The notes under the pieces are model-generated. The model was not told where the DNA came from and searched no databases. It worked only from the letters and a program-made list of their open reading frames with translations. A stretch of DNA of 43,441 nt, from positions 1-43,441 of the IMG/VR virus record IMGVR_UViG_3300031576_000115; one strand, 5' to 3'. The position numbers were made by a program, and so were the translations under genes. Shown here in pieces: positions 21,152-27,671 of the stretch. Within the stretch, counting starts at the first letter, position 1; each line of letters starts with the position of its first letter. The stretch comes from a virus.

Positions 21152-21423
21152 GGGGTCCCCCCGGCTGCGTCGATCGCCGCGCGTACCGCCTCCGCCACCG
21201 CTTTGACGCGCTGCAGTTCCACCTGCCGCGTATTCACCGGGCTGGGTTGACGGCGGTAATTCTGCACCGCCCGAAAAAGGAGCTCCCTCCCGCGCACGGA
21301 CACGCTGTGCCAATGCCGCCGGCACAACGGATACCAGTCGCAACACCGCTCCGCGCAACCCGCCACGGGGCACGGCGCCGCAACATTCGGACCAACGGTC
21401 GTCGTTTCGTTCATCGTACCCAT
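21148..21423 (-). CDS. Small Cys/His-rich protein
   Basis: 91 aa; starts at ATG 21423 or at 21414 (MNETTTVGPNV). The segment CPVAGCAERCCDWYPLCRRHW holds six Cys and a His in a treble-clef-like arrangement. A basic helix follows (ELLFRAVQNYRRQPS), then KAVAEAVRAAIDAAGG. The stop overlaps the TerL GTG, so the two are probably translationally coupled. It might be a terminase accessory. No named family. Confidence 0.65.
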   Translation of the reverse strand: MGTMNETTTVGPNVAAPCPVAGCAERCCDWYPLCRRHWHSVSVRGRELLFRAVQNYRRQPSPVNTRQVELQRVKAVAEAVRAAIDAAGGTP

Positions 21424-21731
21424 TCCGGCTTCCAGGGTTCATGCACCGTCGACGCGGGCATCAAAAGTTGTTTTTGCGTTTCGGCGTTTTCAACGAAGTG
21501 CGCTGCCGCTAGTTTCTGCGTTTCCGACCCCGTCGGCATCCCCACCTTGTTCACCCGACAAAACGCCGCCGCGCACGGATCGCAAAAAGCCCCCTCGCTC
21601 ACCGCCCCCTTGATGCCCACCAATCGGGCCATGCACGTCGCCGTCCGCCGGCAGGACCCCAACCCGCAGTGCAGGGTGAATCCGTTTCGGAACCGTTCCT
21701 TATCGCTCAACCGTCTTATCGTCGCCTGCAT
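21411..21731 (-). CDS. Small Cys-rich protein between TerS and TerL
   Basis: 106 aa from ATG 21731 (MQATIRRLSDKERF). Cysteines in LHCGLGSCRRTATCMARL and AFCDPCAAAFCRV suggest one or two zinc sites. It overlaps the TerS end by about 32 nt and the next gene by 13 nt. A degenerate family D word is read in frame as NAETQK. No family recognised. Confidence 0.6.
   Translation of the reverse strand: MQATIRRLSDKERFRNGFTLHCGLGSCRRTATCMARLVGIKGAVSEGAFCDPCAAAFCRVNKVGMPTGSETQKLAAAHFVENAETQKQLLMPASTVHEPWKPEWVR
21475..21525. repeat. Family D repeat, copy D7 (degenerate)
   Basis: Plus-strand tgcgtttcggcgttttcaac and, further on, ctgcgtttccg. Inside the Cys-rich small gene and read as ENAETQK. Confidence 0.6.
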
Positions 21732-22440
21732 CCTGTTCCACCTCGGCCGCCGGCGGCACGCCCTCATTCAATGGTCGTTCGTCGCACAACGTCTCAATCA
21801 CGTCGTTGGCCCCCTTCAGGGCCTCGTTGTAGATTTCCCAGGCCCGCGGTCCGAATTCCCTCTGCAACTGCAACGCCGCGGTCCGTAGTTGCGTTCCCGC
21901 AAGTTGCAGGGCCTCCACCACCACGTCCGCGGGGATGAGCGCTCCTTCCCGCGTGCGCCGTTCCAGACGCACGAGTTGGATGCGTTCCTTGTACAGTTCC
22001 TCCCGCGCCGCCCCGAAGCCGTCGCCGTCCGCGGCGTCCTCTCGGTGGATTCGCGCCCCATGCTTGGCCAGGAAGTCAAAGACCCACTTAACAACGTCCC
22101 GCACGCTCCAGGTCGCCCCGCGGACGGGAATCCCGTACCGATCCGCGGCTTTGTAGAGCAACGTCGCCTGCCGTCCCGTCCATTGACCAAGGAATTTGAA
22201 GGGAACGTTGGCGGCGAATTGTAGCCCGATCTCCAGTTGCAGGGCCTTCTCGAAGCGCTTGGCCCCTTCCAGGTCCCGTTGCAACGATCGTTGTTGGAGT
22301 TTGCGGTCCTGCTGGACGCGCACATACGCGGCGCGGTCCTGGCTCGAGGCGATCGCGGCGATGTTCGGCCACGAGGTCTGTTCGCTGGTCGTTTCACTTT
22401 TACCACGGCGGGGCCGCCCCTTGGTCTTTTTTAGCACCAT
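21700..22440 (-). CDS. Terminase small subunit (Nu1-like)
   Basis: 246 aa from ATG 22440; GTG 22455 is an alternative and neither has a clear ribosome binding site. After a basic N-terminus (KKTKGRPRRGK) come helical DNA-binding and oligomerisation regions. GQWTGRQATLLYKAADRYGI, then GATWSVRDVVKWVFDFLAKH, is in the style of phage DNA-packaging proteins with an excisionase-like winged helix. The C-terminal helices (EALQLAGTQLRTAALQLQRE) probably bind TerL. It should recognise the packaging site. Position just upstream of TerL supports the call. Confidence 0.78.
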   Translation of the reverse strand: MVLKKTKGRPRRGKSETTSEQTSWPNIAAIASSQDRAAYVRVQQDRKLQQRSLQRDLEGAKRFEKALQLEIGLQFAANVPFKFLGQWTGRQATLLYKAADRYGIPVRGATWSVRDVVKWVFDFLAKHGARIHREDAADGDGFGAAREELYKERIQLVRLERRTREGALIPADVVVEALQLAGTQLRTAALQLQREFGPRAWEIYNEALKGANDVIETLCDERPLNEGVPPAAEVEQDAGDDKTVER

Positions 22441-22578
22441 CGCATCCGCGATCACCTTGCCGCATTCGCGTTTGCTTACCCTCGTGAACGGAACTTACTT
22501 ACCACCGTTTCCACCCCGTCCCCGCGCCGCGTCGATCCGATCCCCCACGAAGTCGTTGCGGGCAGAGTCAGAAAGAAC

Positions 22579-23412
22579 CTAACTATCATCAACCAACAAA
22601 CTCGCCCATAATCGTGCGCCTGCATTGTCGTCATCTATCGAACAATATAACCATTGTTGGTCACGGTCGCTCAACAGCGCAACGAATAGGGCCCCCGGTT
22701 GTTTGCCGATCCGAAAAGCATGAACAGCCGCCGTGCAAAACCATAGGGCGTCATTCTCCGATTCAGTGATTATACGACTGGCGATCAGTCGCTCGCGGAA
22801 TCGTCTTAAAAAGATGTTGTCCTTGAAATCACCAACTTCAATTCGTCTCCCGGCGGCCCGCAGAATCGCCCGCCTCTTGGTTTTTATATCAGGGATTCTT
22901 TTCTGGGATTGGGTCTGAGATAGTGGGTGGACATTTTGACCACCGGTGGTGGACATTTTGACCACCGGTGGTGGACATTTTGACCACCTCAAGGGGCACC
23001 CAACGGCCGAATCTTCGACGGTCGGAGCCGTCCCAGCGATTCGGTAGGCTGTGGCGAGGGTCAGCGTGCCCGTCCGCTGGTGCAGACGGGTCTTTCCCCC
23101 TCGCATCTTGATAATCAGAAAACCCGGAGGATGCTTAACCAACTTCTGCAACTGACGCCGCACAGTCTTGGCCGACGCCCCGATCCGGTCGGCATATTCG
23201 CGGTCGCTCCCAAACCCGCCGTCTACACCGCCGTCGCTCTGCACCGTCCCGTCGTCGGCGATGACCTGCAACAATTGCCTTGCGGCCGAATTAAGTTCCG
23301 AATACGTCGGGTGTTCCAAAATCCACGACGGGATATGGTTATGCCATCGTCCGGGCGGGCGTAGTCCGCTGGGGCAGAGATTTTTATTCGCCGACAGGTC
23401 CCCACTGCGCAT
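22579..23412 (-). CDS. Replication initiator-like winged-helix protein with internal iterons
   Basis: 277 aa from ATG 23412 with GAGG upstream. The N-terminal half (HIPSWILEHPTYSELNSAAR, LLQVIADDG, YADRIGASAKTVRRQLQKLV, GFLIIKMRGGKTRL) is the winged helix-turn-helix arrangement of phage and plasmid initiators. The middle is encoded by three 22-bp iterons (22926-22988), read as KCPPPVVKMSTTGGQNVHP. The C-terminal domain (FLRRFRERLIASRIITESEN) is unassigned. An origin inside the initiator gene is the lambda O arrangement, so this is the likely replication origin and its binding protein. Confidence 0.75.
   Translation of the reverse strand: MRSGDLSANKNLCPSGLRPPGRWHNHIPSWILEHPTYSELNSAARQLLQVIADDGTVQSDGGVDGGFGSDREYADRIGASAKTVRRQLQKLVKHPPGFLIIKMRGGKTRLHQRTGTLTLATAYRIAGTAPTVEDSAVGCPLRWSKCPPPVVKMSTTGGQNVHPLSQTQSQKRIPDIKTKRRAILRAAGRRIEVGDFKDNIFLRRFRERLIASRIITESENDALWFCTAAVHAFRIGKQPGALFVALLSDRDQQWLYCSIDDDNAGARLWASLLVDDS
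22926..22988. repeat. Three 22-bp iterons, likely replication origin
   Basis: GGTGGACATTTTGACCACC occurs at 22926-22944, 22948-22966 and 22970-22988, exact copies separated by ggt (period 22). Each unit is itself an imperfect palindrome (GGTGG ... CCACC). Exact nucleotide conservation including third codon positions inside a coding gene points to a DNA-level function. Confidence 0.85.
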
Positions 23413-23423
23413 ACGTCCTCAAC

Positions 23424-23555
23424 TCACCGATCAAACCAGGACCGCAAATTCGGCCAAGCGACGATGGCAATTTCCACCCATACCAATGCGGCCGCCGCAC
23501 CGATCATCCAACAAAACAATGCATTTTCTCGGCGATTCACGGGGGTTTGTCTCAC
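23424..23555 (-). CDS. Small single-span membrane protein
   Basis: 43 aa from GTG 23555, overlapping the upstream stop (GTGA). Basic N-terminus MRQTPVNRRE, then a transmembrane stretch (ALFCWMIGAAAALVWVEIAI), ending WFDR. The stop lies 11 nt before the initiator gene start. It could be a small regulatory or holin-like peptide; nothing specific is recognised. Confidence 0.6.
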   Translation of the reverse strand: MRQTPVNRRENALFCWMIGAAAALVWVEIAIVAWPNLRSWFDR

Positions 23556-24346
23556 GGTTCGCCGCACACCACCAGGGCCTCGGGCAACCCCGCGGCGATC
23601 GTGTCGGCTAGATTTTCCTGGGTCATGATCCGCGCCTTGTTCAGTTGCCCCGCGAGCGGCATGAGCGTGAACTTGCCCTTATCGAAGTCAATCACGACCG
23701 CGCACGTCACCGGCCAGGCGAGCGAAAGGTGCTGGACATCGCCCCACAATTCCTCGTAGACCAGCACCTTGAGCACGATCTCGTCCGGAATTTCCGTGCC
23801 GTTGGCGATCATCTCTTTCAACACGCTGCGGGTCATCTGCTGCCGGCCAACTTCGATGTTCGTCTCGCCGCTGCTGTTGTTGTTGAACTTCAATTGCCGG
23901 AACAGCGAGACCACGTCCGGCTCGACACAACCGGCCAGGTCGATGCGCAGGAAATCAATGAAGGAATCCTGCGAGCGGCTTTCTCGGTGAATATTCGACA
24001 GCGCCGCAAACGGCCCGGTGTAGGTCAAGGGCATGGTGACGCGATCGCGGCGGTCACGCTCTTCATCCATTATCCCGACAACACCGCACTTTCCCACACA
24101 GACCAAGCGCTTGCCGCCGACCAACCTCCCCACGGCGGCCACGAAATCCTTGACCCGATACATCGTGTAGTCACGCGGGCCCGTTTCGGCCGTCTTTCGT
24201 TCCAGCAGCCCATCAGCAGTGCGCTGGAAATACACGTAGTCCGGTTCCGTGTCCTCCGGCGGCATGACGAAGTCCGGCGCCAGTGCTTTGCTCTCCGTAG
24301 CCCCCATCTTGCGAATCAACTCGATCGCTTCGGCTAACATCAACAT
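23552..24346 (-). CDS. DUF2303 (YfdQ-like) protein
   Basis: 264 aa from ATG 24346, with AAGGAG upstream. Segments KALAPDFVMPPEDTEPD, YRVKDFVAAVGRLVGGKRLV, RRDRVTMPLTYTGPFAAL, SQDSFIDFLRIDLAGC and RQQMTRSVLKEMIANG fit DUF2303 in length and pattern: an N-terminal peptide-like portion, then a beta-rich domain. Family members are encoded in the early region of temperate phages; the biochemical role is unknown. Confidence 0.65.
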   Translation of the reverse strand: MLMLAEAIELIRKMGATESKALAPDFVMPPEDTEPDYVYFQRTADGLLERKTAETGPRDYTMYRVKDFVAAVGRLVGGKRLVCVGKCGVVGIMDEERDRRDRVTMPLTYTGPFAALSNIHRESRSQDSFIDFLRIDLAGCVEPDVVSLFRQLKFNNNSSGETNIEVGRQQMTRSVLKEMIANGTEIPDEIVLKVLVYEELWGDVQHLSLAWPVTCAVVIDFDKGKFTLMPLAGQLNKARIMTQENLADTIAAGLPEALVVCGEP

Positions 24347-24385
24347 GATTTTCTCCTTGTTCCCCTTGGTTCGCTGTGTACACGC

Positions 24386-24724
24386 CTACTTGTTCAGTTC
24401 GTCGAGGGTGCCTTGTTTCACGTCCTCGGGACTCTGCTCGTTGAACGTCAGCTTCCCATCCTCTACGCCCATCGAGTAGTCCCGCGTCTTCATCTTCGGC
24501 GTGCGGCTATTGGCTTCAATGGACAGCTTCACTTCTTCTAAGATTCCTTTGGGATCGGCCAGCGGTGTGAATGTGAACGTCATGGTTAGCGTCCGTGCGT
24601 TCTTGAGCGTCGGTCGCTCCTCAAGGTCGCGCATCACGCGGTCCAGCTCTTGCCGACCCATGATCGCGCCGACGCCGCGGTTGATCTTGAGCAACGCCAC
24701 GATGGAATCGAGTGTCTTTTTCAT
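24386..24724 (-). CDS. Early-region protein, replication-terminator-like
   Basis: 112 aa from ATG 24724 (MKKTLDSIVALLKINRG), with GAGG upstream. The central RTLTMTFTFTPLADPKGI and VKLSIEANSRTPKM alternating strands, then DDGKL-like VEDGKLTFN, resemble small phage proteins annotated as replication terminator that neighbour DUF2303 genes. That adjacency is also present here. Function inferred only. Confidence 0.6.
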   Translation of the reverse strand: MKKTLDSIVALLKINRGVGAIMGRQELDRVMRDLEERPTLKNARTLTMTFTFTPLADPKGILEEVKLSIEANSRTPKMKTRDYSMGVEDGKLTFNEQSPEDVKQGTLDELNK

Positions 24725-24765
24725 CACTGCGCCTCACGAAAAAATGAACGGATGATTGCGGAGGA

Positions 24766-24822
24766 CTCGCCGAACATGCAACGGCGAGCCTCTTGGCGCC
24801 GGGAACACCCCGGCGTCTGATT
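24766..24822. other. Two GC-rich hairpins in an early intergenic gap
   Basis: ctcgccg and cggcgag (24766-24788) and cgccggg and cccggcg just downstream form two stems. No T-run follows on either strand, so they are not typical terminators; they may be RNA processing or attenuation structures. Confidence 0.4.
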
Positions 24823-24831
24823 GACCAAGCT

Positions 24832-25032
24832 TCATTGAGCCGCGGCTAGCGCTTTTTCGCACAACGTGGTGTTACACGTAAATTGAGGGTGGTAATTTGG
24901 GTTTCCCTCGGGGGCTGCGATCTCGAATTCGGCATCCCAACCAAAGTTCCCCGAACTCACACTTTTTACCTTAGCGTCGAAGCGCACTGCATCGCCAACT
25001 TCAAGCAAATTTCCATTTCGGTCATGGGGCAT
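24832..25032 (-). CDS. Small beta-rich protein of unknown function
   Basis: 66 aa from ATG 25032 with AAGGAATC upstream. MPHDRNGNLLEVGDAVRFDA resembles the first strands of KOW/SH3-like barrels; a CNTTLC pair lies near the C-terminus. Early operon member. No family recognised. Confidence 0.65.
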   Translation of the reverse strand: MPHDRNGNLLEVGDAVRFDAKVKSVSSGNFGWDAEFEIAAPEGNPNYHPQFTCNTTLCEKALAAAQ

Positions 25033-25086
25033 GGTTTAGATTCCTTTCTGGCTAAGTTTCCGTATCCAACGCCGTTTTTCGACACG

Positions 25087-25287
25087 TTAAGTTTGTTTTG
25101 TTTGCGCTCCCCTCAGCATCCCTTCGATGGACGCCGTCGTGTCCTCAATGATCTTCCGTTCGCTGGCGTTCAACTCGGGGCGCCGGTCAAACAACAAACG
25201 CACGGCGAAAGCGATCGCGCACCGCGTTTCCCTGATGATGGCCCGGATGATTTTCTCCCGCCGACAGTCGCACATTCCTACCGCCAT
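25087..25287 (-). CDS. Small helical early protein
   Basis: 66 aa from ATG 25287 (MAVGMCDCRREKIIRAI), with AAGGTGAAAG upstream. Two basic and amphipathic helices, ending in IEDTTASIEGMLRGAQ. It follows the Cys-rich early gene by three bases. No family recognised. Confidence 0.6.
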   Translation of the reverse strand: MAVGMCDCRREKIIRAIIRETRCAIAFAVRLLFDRRPELNASERKIIEDTTASIEGMLRGAQTKQT

Positions 25288-25290
25288 CTT

Positions 25291-25581
25291 TCACCTTCGT
25301 CGTTCCACGCGGGCGGCCCCTCCCTGGGCCTCGCGCCTCCGTGCCGATTCCACCGCGCGGGCGCGGACCGCATCGCCCACGATCAATCGCCCTGGTTGGC
25401 GTATTCCAAAGAACGCACAAAAGTCGATCGCGTGGCGTGAACAATAGATGTCGCATACGTCGCCGGAATAGCAGAACCAACCCGGGGCGCCGCCGCAACA
25501 GTTCCGCAGACAACGCATCCCGTCGTTTAGGAAGGCCAGCTGTTCCGCGCGCACCACTTCGACGATTTCCGCTATCATCAT
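25291..25581 (-). CDS. Cys-rich early protein, first gene of early operon
   Basis: 96 aa from ATG 25581 (MMIAEIVEVVRAEQLAFL); upstream frame is open but contains no good start signal. Nine Cys lie in the middle (CLRNCCGG, WFCYSGDVCDIYC, DFCAFFG), suggesting zinc or iron-sulfur binding. The C-terminus is very basic. It begins about 50 nt after the proposed early promoters. No family recognised. Confidence 0.6.
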   Translation of the reverse strand: MMIAEIVEVVRAEQLAFLNDGMRCLRNCCGGAPGWFCYSGDVCDIYCSRHAIDFCAFFGIRQPGRLIVGDAVRARAVESARRREAQGGAARVERRR

Positions 25582-25630
25582 CGCTCGCCAAGAGAAAAGA
25601 ACGGGCGGAGGTGCACGAATGCCGCGACAC

Positions 25631-25666
25631 GGCACTTATTATAAGTGCCAACATTGTGGCACTCGT
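25631..25666 (-). promoter_or_regulatory. Early promoter pE1 with operator palindrome
   Basis: The minus strand has ACGAGT, 17 bp, then TATAAT (25643-25638). The -10 box lies inside a perfect inverted repeat GGCACTTAT-T-ATAAGTGCC (25631-25649), and a further ggcac half-site at 25657-25661 completes three alternating half-sites. The palindrome would let a repressor occlude the -10 box. The -35 is non-consensus, so an activator or alternative sigma factor may be needed. Confidence 0.6.
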
Positions 25667-25673
25667 AACATGC

Positions 25674-25701
25674 ATTATAGGACGTTTTATTTCGCACTCG
25701 T
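25674..25701 (-). promoter_or_regulatory. Early promoter pE2 (tandem copy)
   Basis: ACGAGTGC (25701-25694) with TATAAT (25679-25674), spacer 16 bp after ACGAGT. It is a second copy of the pE1 architecture 36 bp upstream, sharing the unusual ACGAGTGC in the -35 position. Confidence 0.5.
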
Positions 25702-25725
25702 TTTTGGTCCCGATAACCTGTTCCG

Positions 25726-25920
25726 TCAACAAAACACTTCGTCCACCGTCTTGCCCAATTCGTCGGCGATCGCTTTGGCGACGCGCAACGACGCCTCGCG
25801 TTTACCGTTCATAATGAGGCATATTTCGCTCACACTGCGCCCGGTGCGGCGGGCCAACTCGGTCTGGGTGAGCCCGGCTTCCTTCATTTGCTTTTTCAAC
25901 GCCTCTCTCGGCTTCACCAT
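25726..25920 (-). CDS. XRE-family repressor
   Basis: 64 aa from ATG 25920. Almost the whole protein is one lambda-Cro/cI-type helix-turn-helix: MKEAGLTQTELARRTGRSVS, then EICLIMNGKREASL and VAKAIADELGKTVDEVF. There is no C-terminal cleavage or dimer domain. The start lies only about ten bases from the proposed -10, so the mRNA may have almost no leader. It probably binds the TTGAC-N5-GTCAA palindrome at 25943-25957, repressing both divergent promoters, as a lysogeny switch. Confidence 0.85.
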   Translation of the reverse strand: MVKPREALKKQMKEAGLTQTELARRTGRSVSEICLIMNGKREASLRVAKAIADELGKTVDEVFC

Positions 25921-25929
25921 CTCCGGGTG

Positions 25930-25957
25930 ATTATCGGTCAGCTTGACGTGTTGTCAA
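25930..25957 (-). promoter_or_regulatory. Repressor promoter (minus strand)
   Basis: TTGACA (25957-25952), 16-bp spacer, GATAAT (25935-25930), reading toward the repressor ATG at 25920. The -35 overlaps the operator palindrome, consistent with autoregulation. Confidence 0.65.
25943..25957. promoter_or_regulatory. Operator palindrome between divergent promoters
   Basis: TTGACGTGTTGTCAA is a perfect inverted repeat (TTGAC-N5-GTCAA). It contains the -35 boxes of both divergent promoters, so one bound dimer could control both. It differs from the palindrome at 25631-25649. Confidence 0.65.
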
Positions 25958-25971
25958 GAGCAATCTATAAT
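25943..25971 (+). promoter_or_regulatory. Plus-strand promoter pR
   Basis: TTGACG (25943-25948), 17-bp spacer, TATAAT (25966-25971): a near-consensus sigma-70 promoter reading to the two plus-strand genes at 25997-26564. Confidence 0.8.
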
Positions 25972-25996
25972 ATTTTTTGGGGCGGGGAAAGGGCCT

Positions 25997-26233
25997 GTGA
26001 TAAGGTGGTTTCAGACGCGAGGCGGGCGGCGCTTTTACGGCGTGGCGGAACCAGGCGCTGGGCATGTTTTTGCGGACCGACCGGACGCGGTGACCATGAT
26101 CCGCCGCGGTCGGATCGAGCGGATTCATTTGGGCAGCGGCGTGATGCAAGACTTAGTCGAGATTCCCTACGCGCAGCTCCCCGTGCAGTTTCGTGACGCG
26201 ATGTTCGCTTTCTTTTGGAAGAAACCTCCGTAA
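25997..26233 (+). CDS. Small protein divergent from the repressor
   Basis: 78 aa from GTG 25997, the first start after the promoter; an upstream in-frame ATG lies within the promoter and is unlikely to be transcribed. GGGGAAAGGG precedes the start. The sequence VIRWFQTRGGRRFYGVAEPG, then TMIRRGRIERIHLGSG and FRDAMFAFFWKKPP, is basic and beta-rich. The position divergent from an XRE repressor is that of Cro or anti-repressor genes, but no helix-turn-helix is seen. Function unknown. Confidence 0.6.
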   Translation: MIRWFQTRGGRRFYGVAEPGAGHVFADRPDAVTMIRRGRIERIHLGSGVMQDLVEIPYAQLPVQFRDAMFAFFWKKPP

Positions 26234-26258
26234 CCTTATATTTTATAGGAGATTACCA

Positions 26259-26564
26259 ATGTCTGTTCCACGTGGAACAGCTTCGGCGCCAGGCATCGTG
26301 AGTGCAGGGAACGTTGCTGCCCCAAAAGAACCACCGCCTGGTCCGCCCCCCGAGTTCGTTGATTGGTGGTCGAAGACGCGTGAACCGATTCGTATTGGCG
26401 CTGGTCTCTACACGGCCTTCCGCGTCTTGGCGGGGATCGTCGCCGGGTTCTGTTTGCTGCTGTTCCTCACCGAAAGTGTCAACAGCGTCCCTACCAGCGT
26501 CACCGGCACGCTCCGCATCGGGTTTGTGGGTATCATGGCCCTGCTGATCGCCGGGCGGAGGTGA
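26259..26564 (+). CDS. Small membrane protein carrying a parS-like site
   Basis: 101 aa from ATG 26259, with TAGGAG upstream. A Pro/Ala-rich cytoplasmic N-terminus leads to two hydrophobic segments (about 47-68, LYTAFRVLAGIVAGFCLLLF; and about 82-98, RIGFVGIMALLIAG). Codons 2-7 (SVPRGT) are encoded by the parS-like palindrome at 26264-26279. Expressed from pR, so possibly in lysogeny; a superinfection-exclusion role is a guess. No family recognised. Confidence 0.65.
   Translation: MSVPRGTASAPGIVSAGNVAAPKEPPPGPPPEFVDWWSKTREPIRIGAGLYTAFRVLAGIVAGFCLLLFLTESVNSVPTSVTGTLRIGFVGIMALLIAGRR
26264..26279. promoter_or_regulatory. parS-like centromere site
   Basis: TGTTCCACGTGGAACA is a perfect 16-bp palindrome (18 bp counting flanking C and G). 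It matches the chromosomal ParB-binding parS consensus (TGTTTCACGTGAAACA), and a version with CC/GG at the fourth and fifth positions is known from several bacteria. It is the only copy I found. It lies in the coding start of the small membrane protein gene. Confidence 0.8.
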
Positions 26565-26583
26565 CCCGACCCAGCCGCGCTGA

Positions 26584-27282
26584 TTAAATCGGCACGGCAT
26601 ACAAATTTAAGAGGAAGCGGCTATTTAACCCCGCCAGATCACCAGTACTCGGTTGGGACGCGAACGGGTTGCTGTCTCCAGATACCACCCAATCGATGGC
26701 GGCCAATCTATTGGCGGCGAGAAAACCGGGGCCACTTATGGTTCTGGCGAGCAGGCGACCGCCTGAGGCGATGGTTGATGTCGCCGCATAGAAGATGGTC
26801 TGTATGCCGTTGGTAAGGGGGTGTAAAAGAATTGGTCCAGCGGCCGGGACCGACTCATTGTAGACATCGTGGTTCAGCGTAATCCCCGTCACGACGCCCA
26901 AAGCGTTGACATAATCAATTGAGCCGTCGAACTGGCGGTCGCCAGCACGGCTGTATTCCGCTGTGATTACAATCCGACCCGCCCAACCCGGAATTTGCGC
27001 AAACCAAATCGGGTTCCGAGTCGCAATCGGCCAGATGACTAATCTATAATCGCTGAGATTCCCTGTCCATTCCTGGGCCCGACCAGGCGCTTCAACGTGG
27101 GCGACGATCCCCTCGCGATCGTAGATTCCAACAAGACCAAAATAAATATCAGCATAGAAACCGCTATCGATAAGCCAAAGCAACACTTTGTCGCCACGAG
27201 GCCGGTTTCGCGCGTCCCCGAACTGCGAGGCGACGAACGCCCCCATAGGGCTGGCGTCGAAACTATTGAACTCCGTGGTCAT
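26584..27282 (-). CDS. Tail-region protein of unknown function
   Basis: 232 aa, start 27282 (MTTEFNSFDASPMGAFVA). Segments VLLWLIDSGFYADIYFGLVG and LSDYRLVIWPIATRNPIW alternate strands and helices, unlike the beta-only fibre proteins upstream, and hint at a Rossmann or amidotransferase-like core. It is the last gene of the late operon, convergent with the plus-strand pair. Could be a receptor-binding accessory. No family recognised. Confidence 0.6.
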   Translation of the reverse strand: MTTEFNSFDASPMGAFVASQFGDARNRPRGDKVLLWLIDSGFYADIYFGLVGIYDREGIVAHVEAPGRAQEWTGNLSDYRLVIWPIATRNPIWFAQIPGWAGRIVITAEYSRAGDRQFDGSIDYVNALGVVTGITLNHDVYNESVPAAGPILLHPLTNGIQTIFYAATSTIASGGRLLARTISGPGFLAANRLAAIDWVVSGDSNPFASQPSTGDLAGLNSRFLLNLYAVPI

Positions 27283-27336
27283 GGCGTCGCACCGTCATCC
27301 CCAGCGCAGCGAAAGATATCATCGCAGCGGCCGCGT

Positions 27337-27504
27337 TCACGGCGGCGGTTCAATTGGCCGCGGCGGCACCTCTCCCGCTTCGACGATCATCACCGAAAGT
27401 TTGGCTTGCAATGCGGCCACGACCCCTGCCTGGCTGCCGTTGATGGTCGCTCGCCCGATCAACGCCAAAATGTTTTCGAGTTCTGTTTTCGTGAATTGCA
27501 GCAT
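27337..27504 (-). CDS. Small protein, fibre region
   Basis: 55 aa from ATG 27504, with GAGGTGCG upstream. MLQFTKTELENILALIGRAT, then AALQAKLSVMIVEAGEVPPR: an amphipathic helix pair and a Pro-rich tail. A further 25-codon hydrophobic frame starts at a GTG overlapping its stop (GTGA, 27338) but was not called. No family recognised. Confidence 0.55.
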   Translation of the reverse strand: MLQFTKTELENILALIGRATINGSQAGVVAALQAKLSVMIVEAGEVPPRPIEPPP

Positions 27505-27530
27505 CGCACCTCAGCCTTGTGTTTAACGGT

Positions 27531-27653
27531 CTACGATAAGCGCAGCGCCACGATACCCGCGGCCACGGCGTCGATCGACCCGGCGCCCGGGAGGGAATCA
27601 ATCGAACCGTAGAGTTCAATGCGATCGTCGCGGTTCATCGTCTGGTAAATCAC
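27531..27653 (-). CDS. Very small protein, fibre region
   Basis: 40 aa from GTG 27653, or 35 aa from ATG 27638. IYQTMNRDDRIELYGSIDSL, then GAGSIDAVAAGIVALRLS. Protein-like composition, and follows the previous gene closely. The stop codon lies in a degenerate family A word (acggtctacg). No family recognised. Confidence 0.45.
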   Translation of the reverse strand: MIYQTMNRDDRIELYGSIDSLPGAGSIDAVAAGIVALRLS

Positions 27654-27671
27654 TGCCCAGGTCTGGTCAAT

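Noticed and set aside
21152-21442. N-terminal extension of TerL
   Set aside because: The frame is open but overlaps a Cys-rich small gene and is Gly/Arg-rich. GTG at 21151 gives the usual distance from the start to Walker A.
22926-22988. CRISPR-like array
   Set aside because: Only three units with three-base spacers; no spacer sequences and no cas genes. Iterons explain it better.
24766-24822. Pair of hairpins as an early terminator
   Set aside because: No T-run follows on either strand, and the early operon must continue to the initiator gene.
27262-27340. 25-codon hydrophobic frame after the 55-aa fibre-region gene
   Set aside because: It starts at an overlapping GTG but mostly overlaps the next gene's start region and has no further support.
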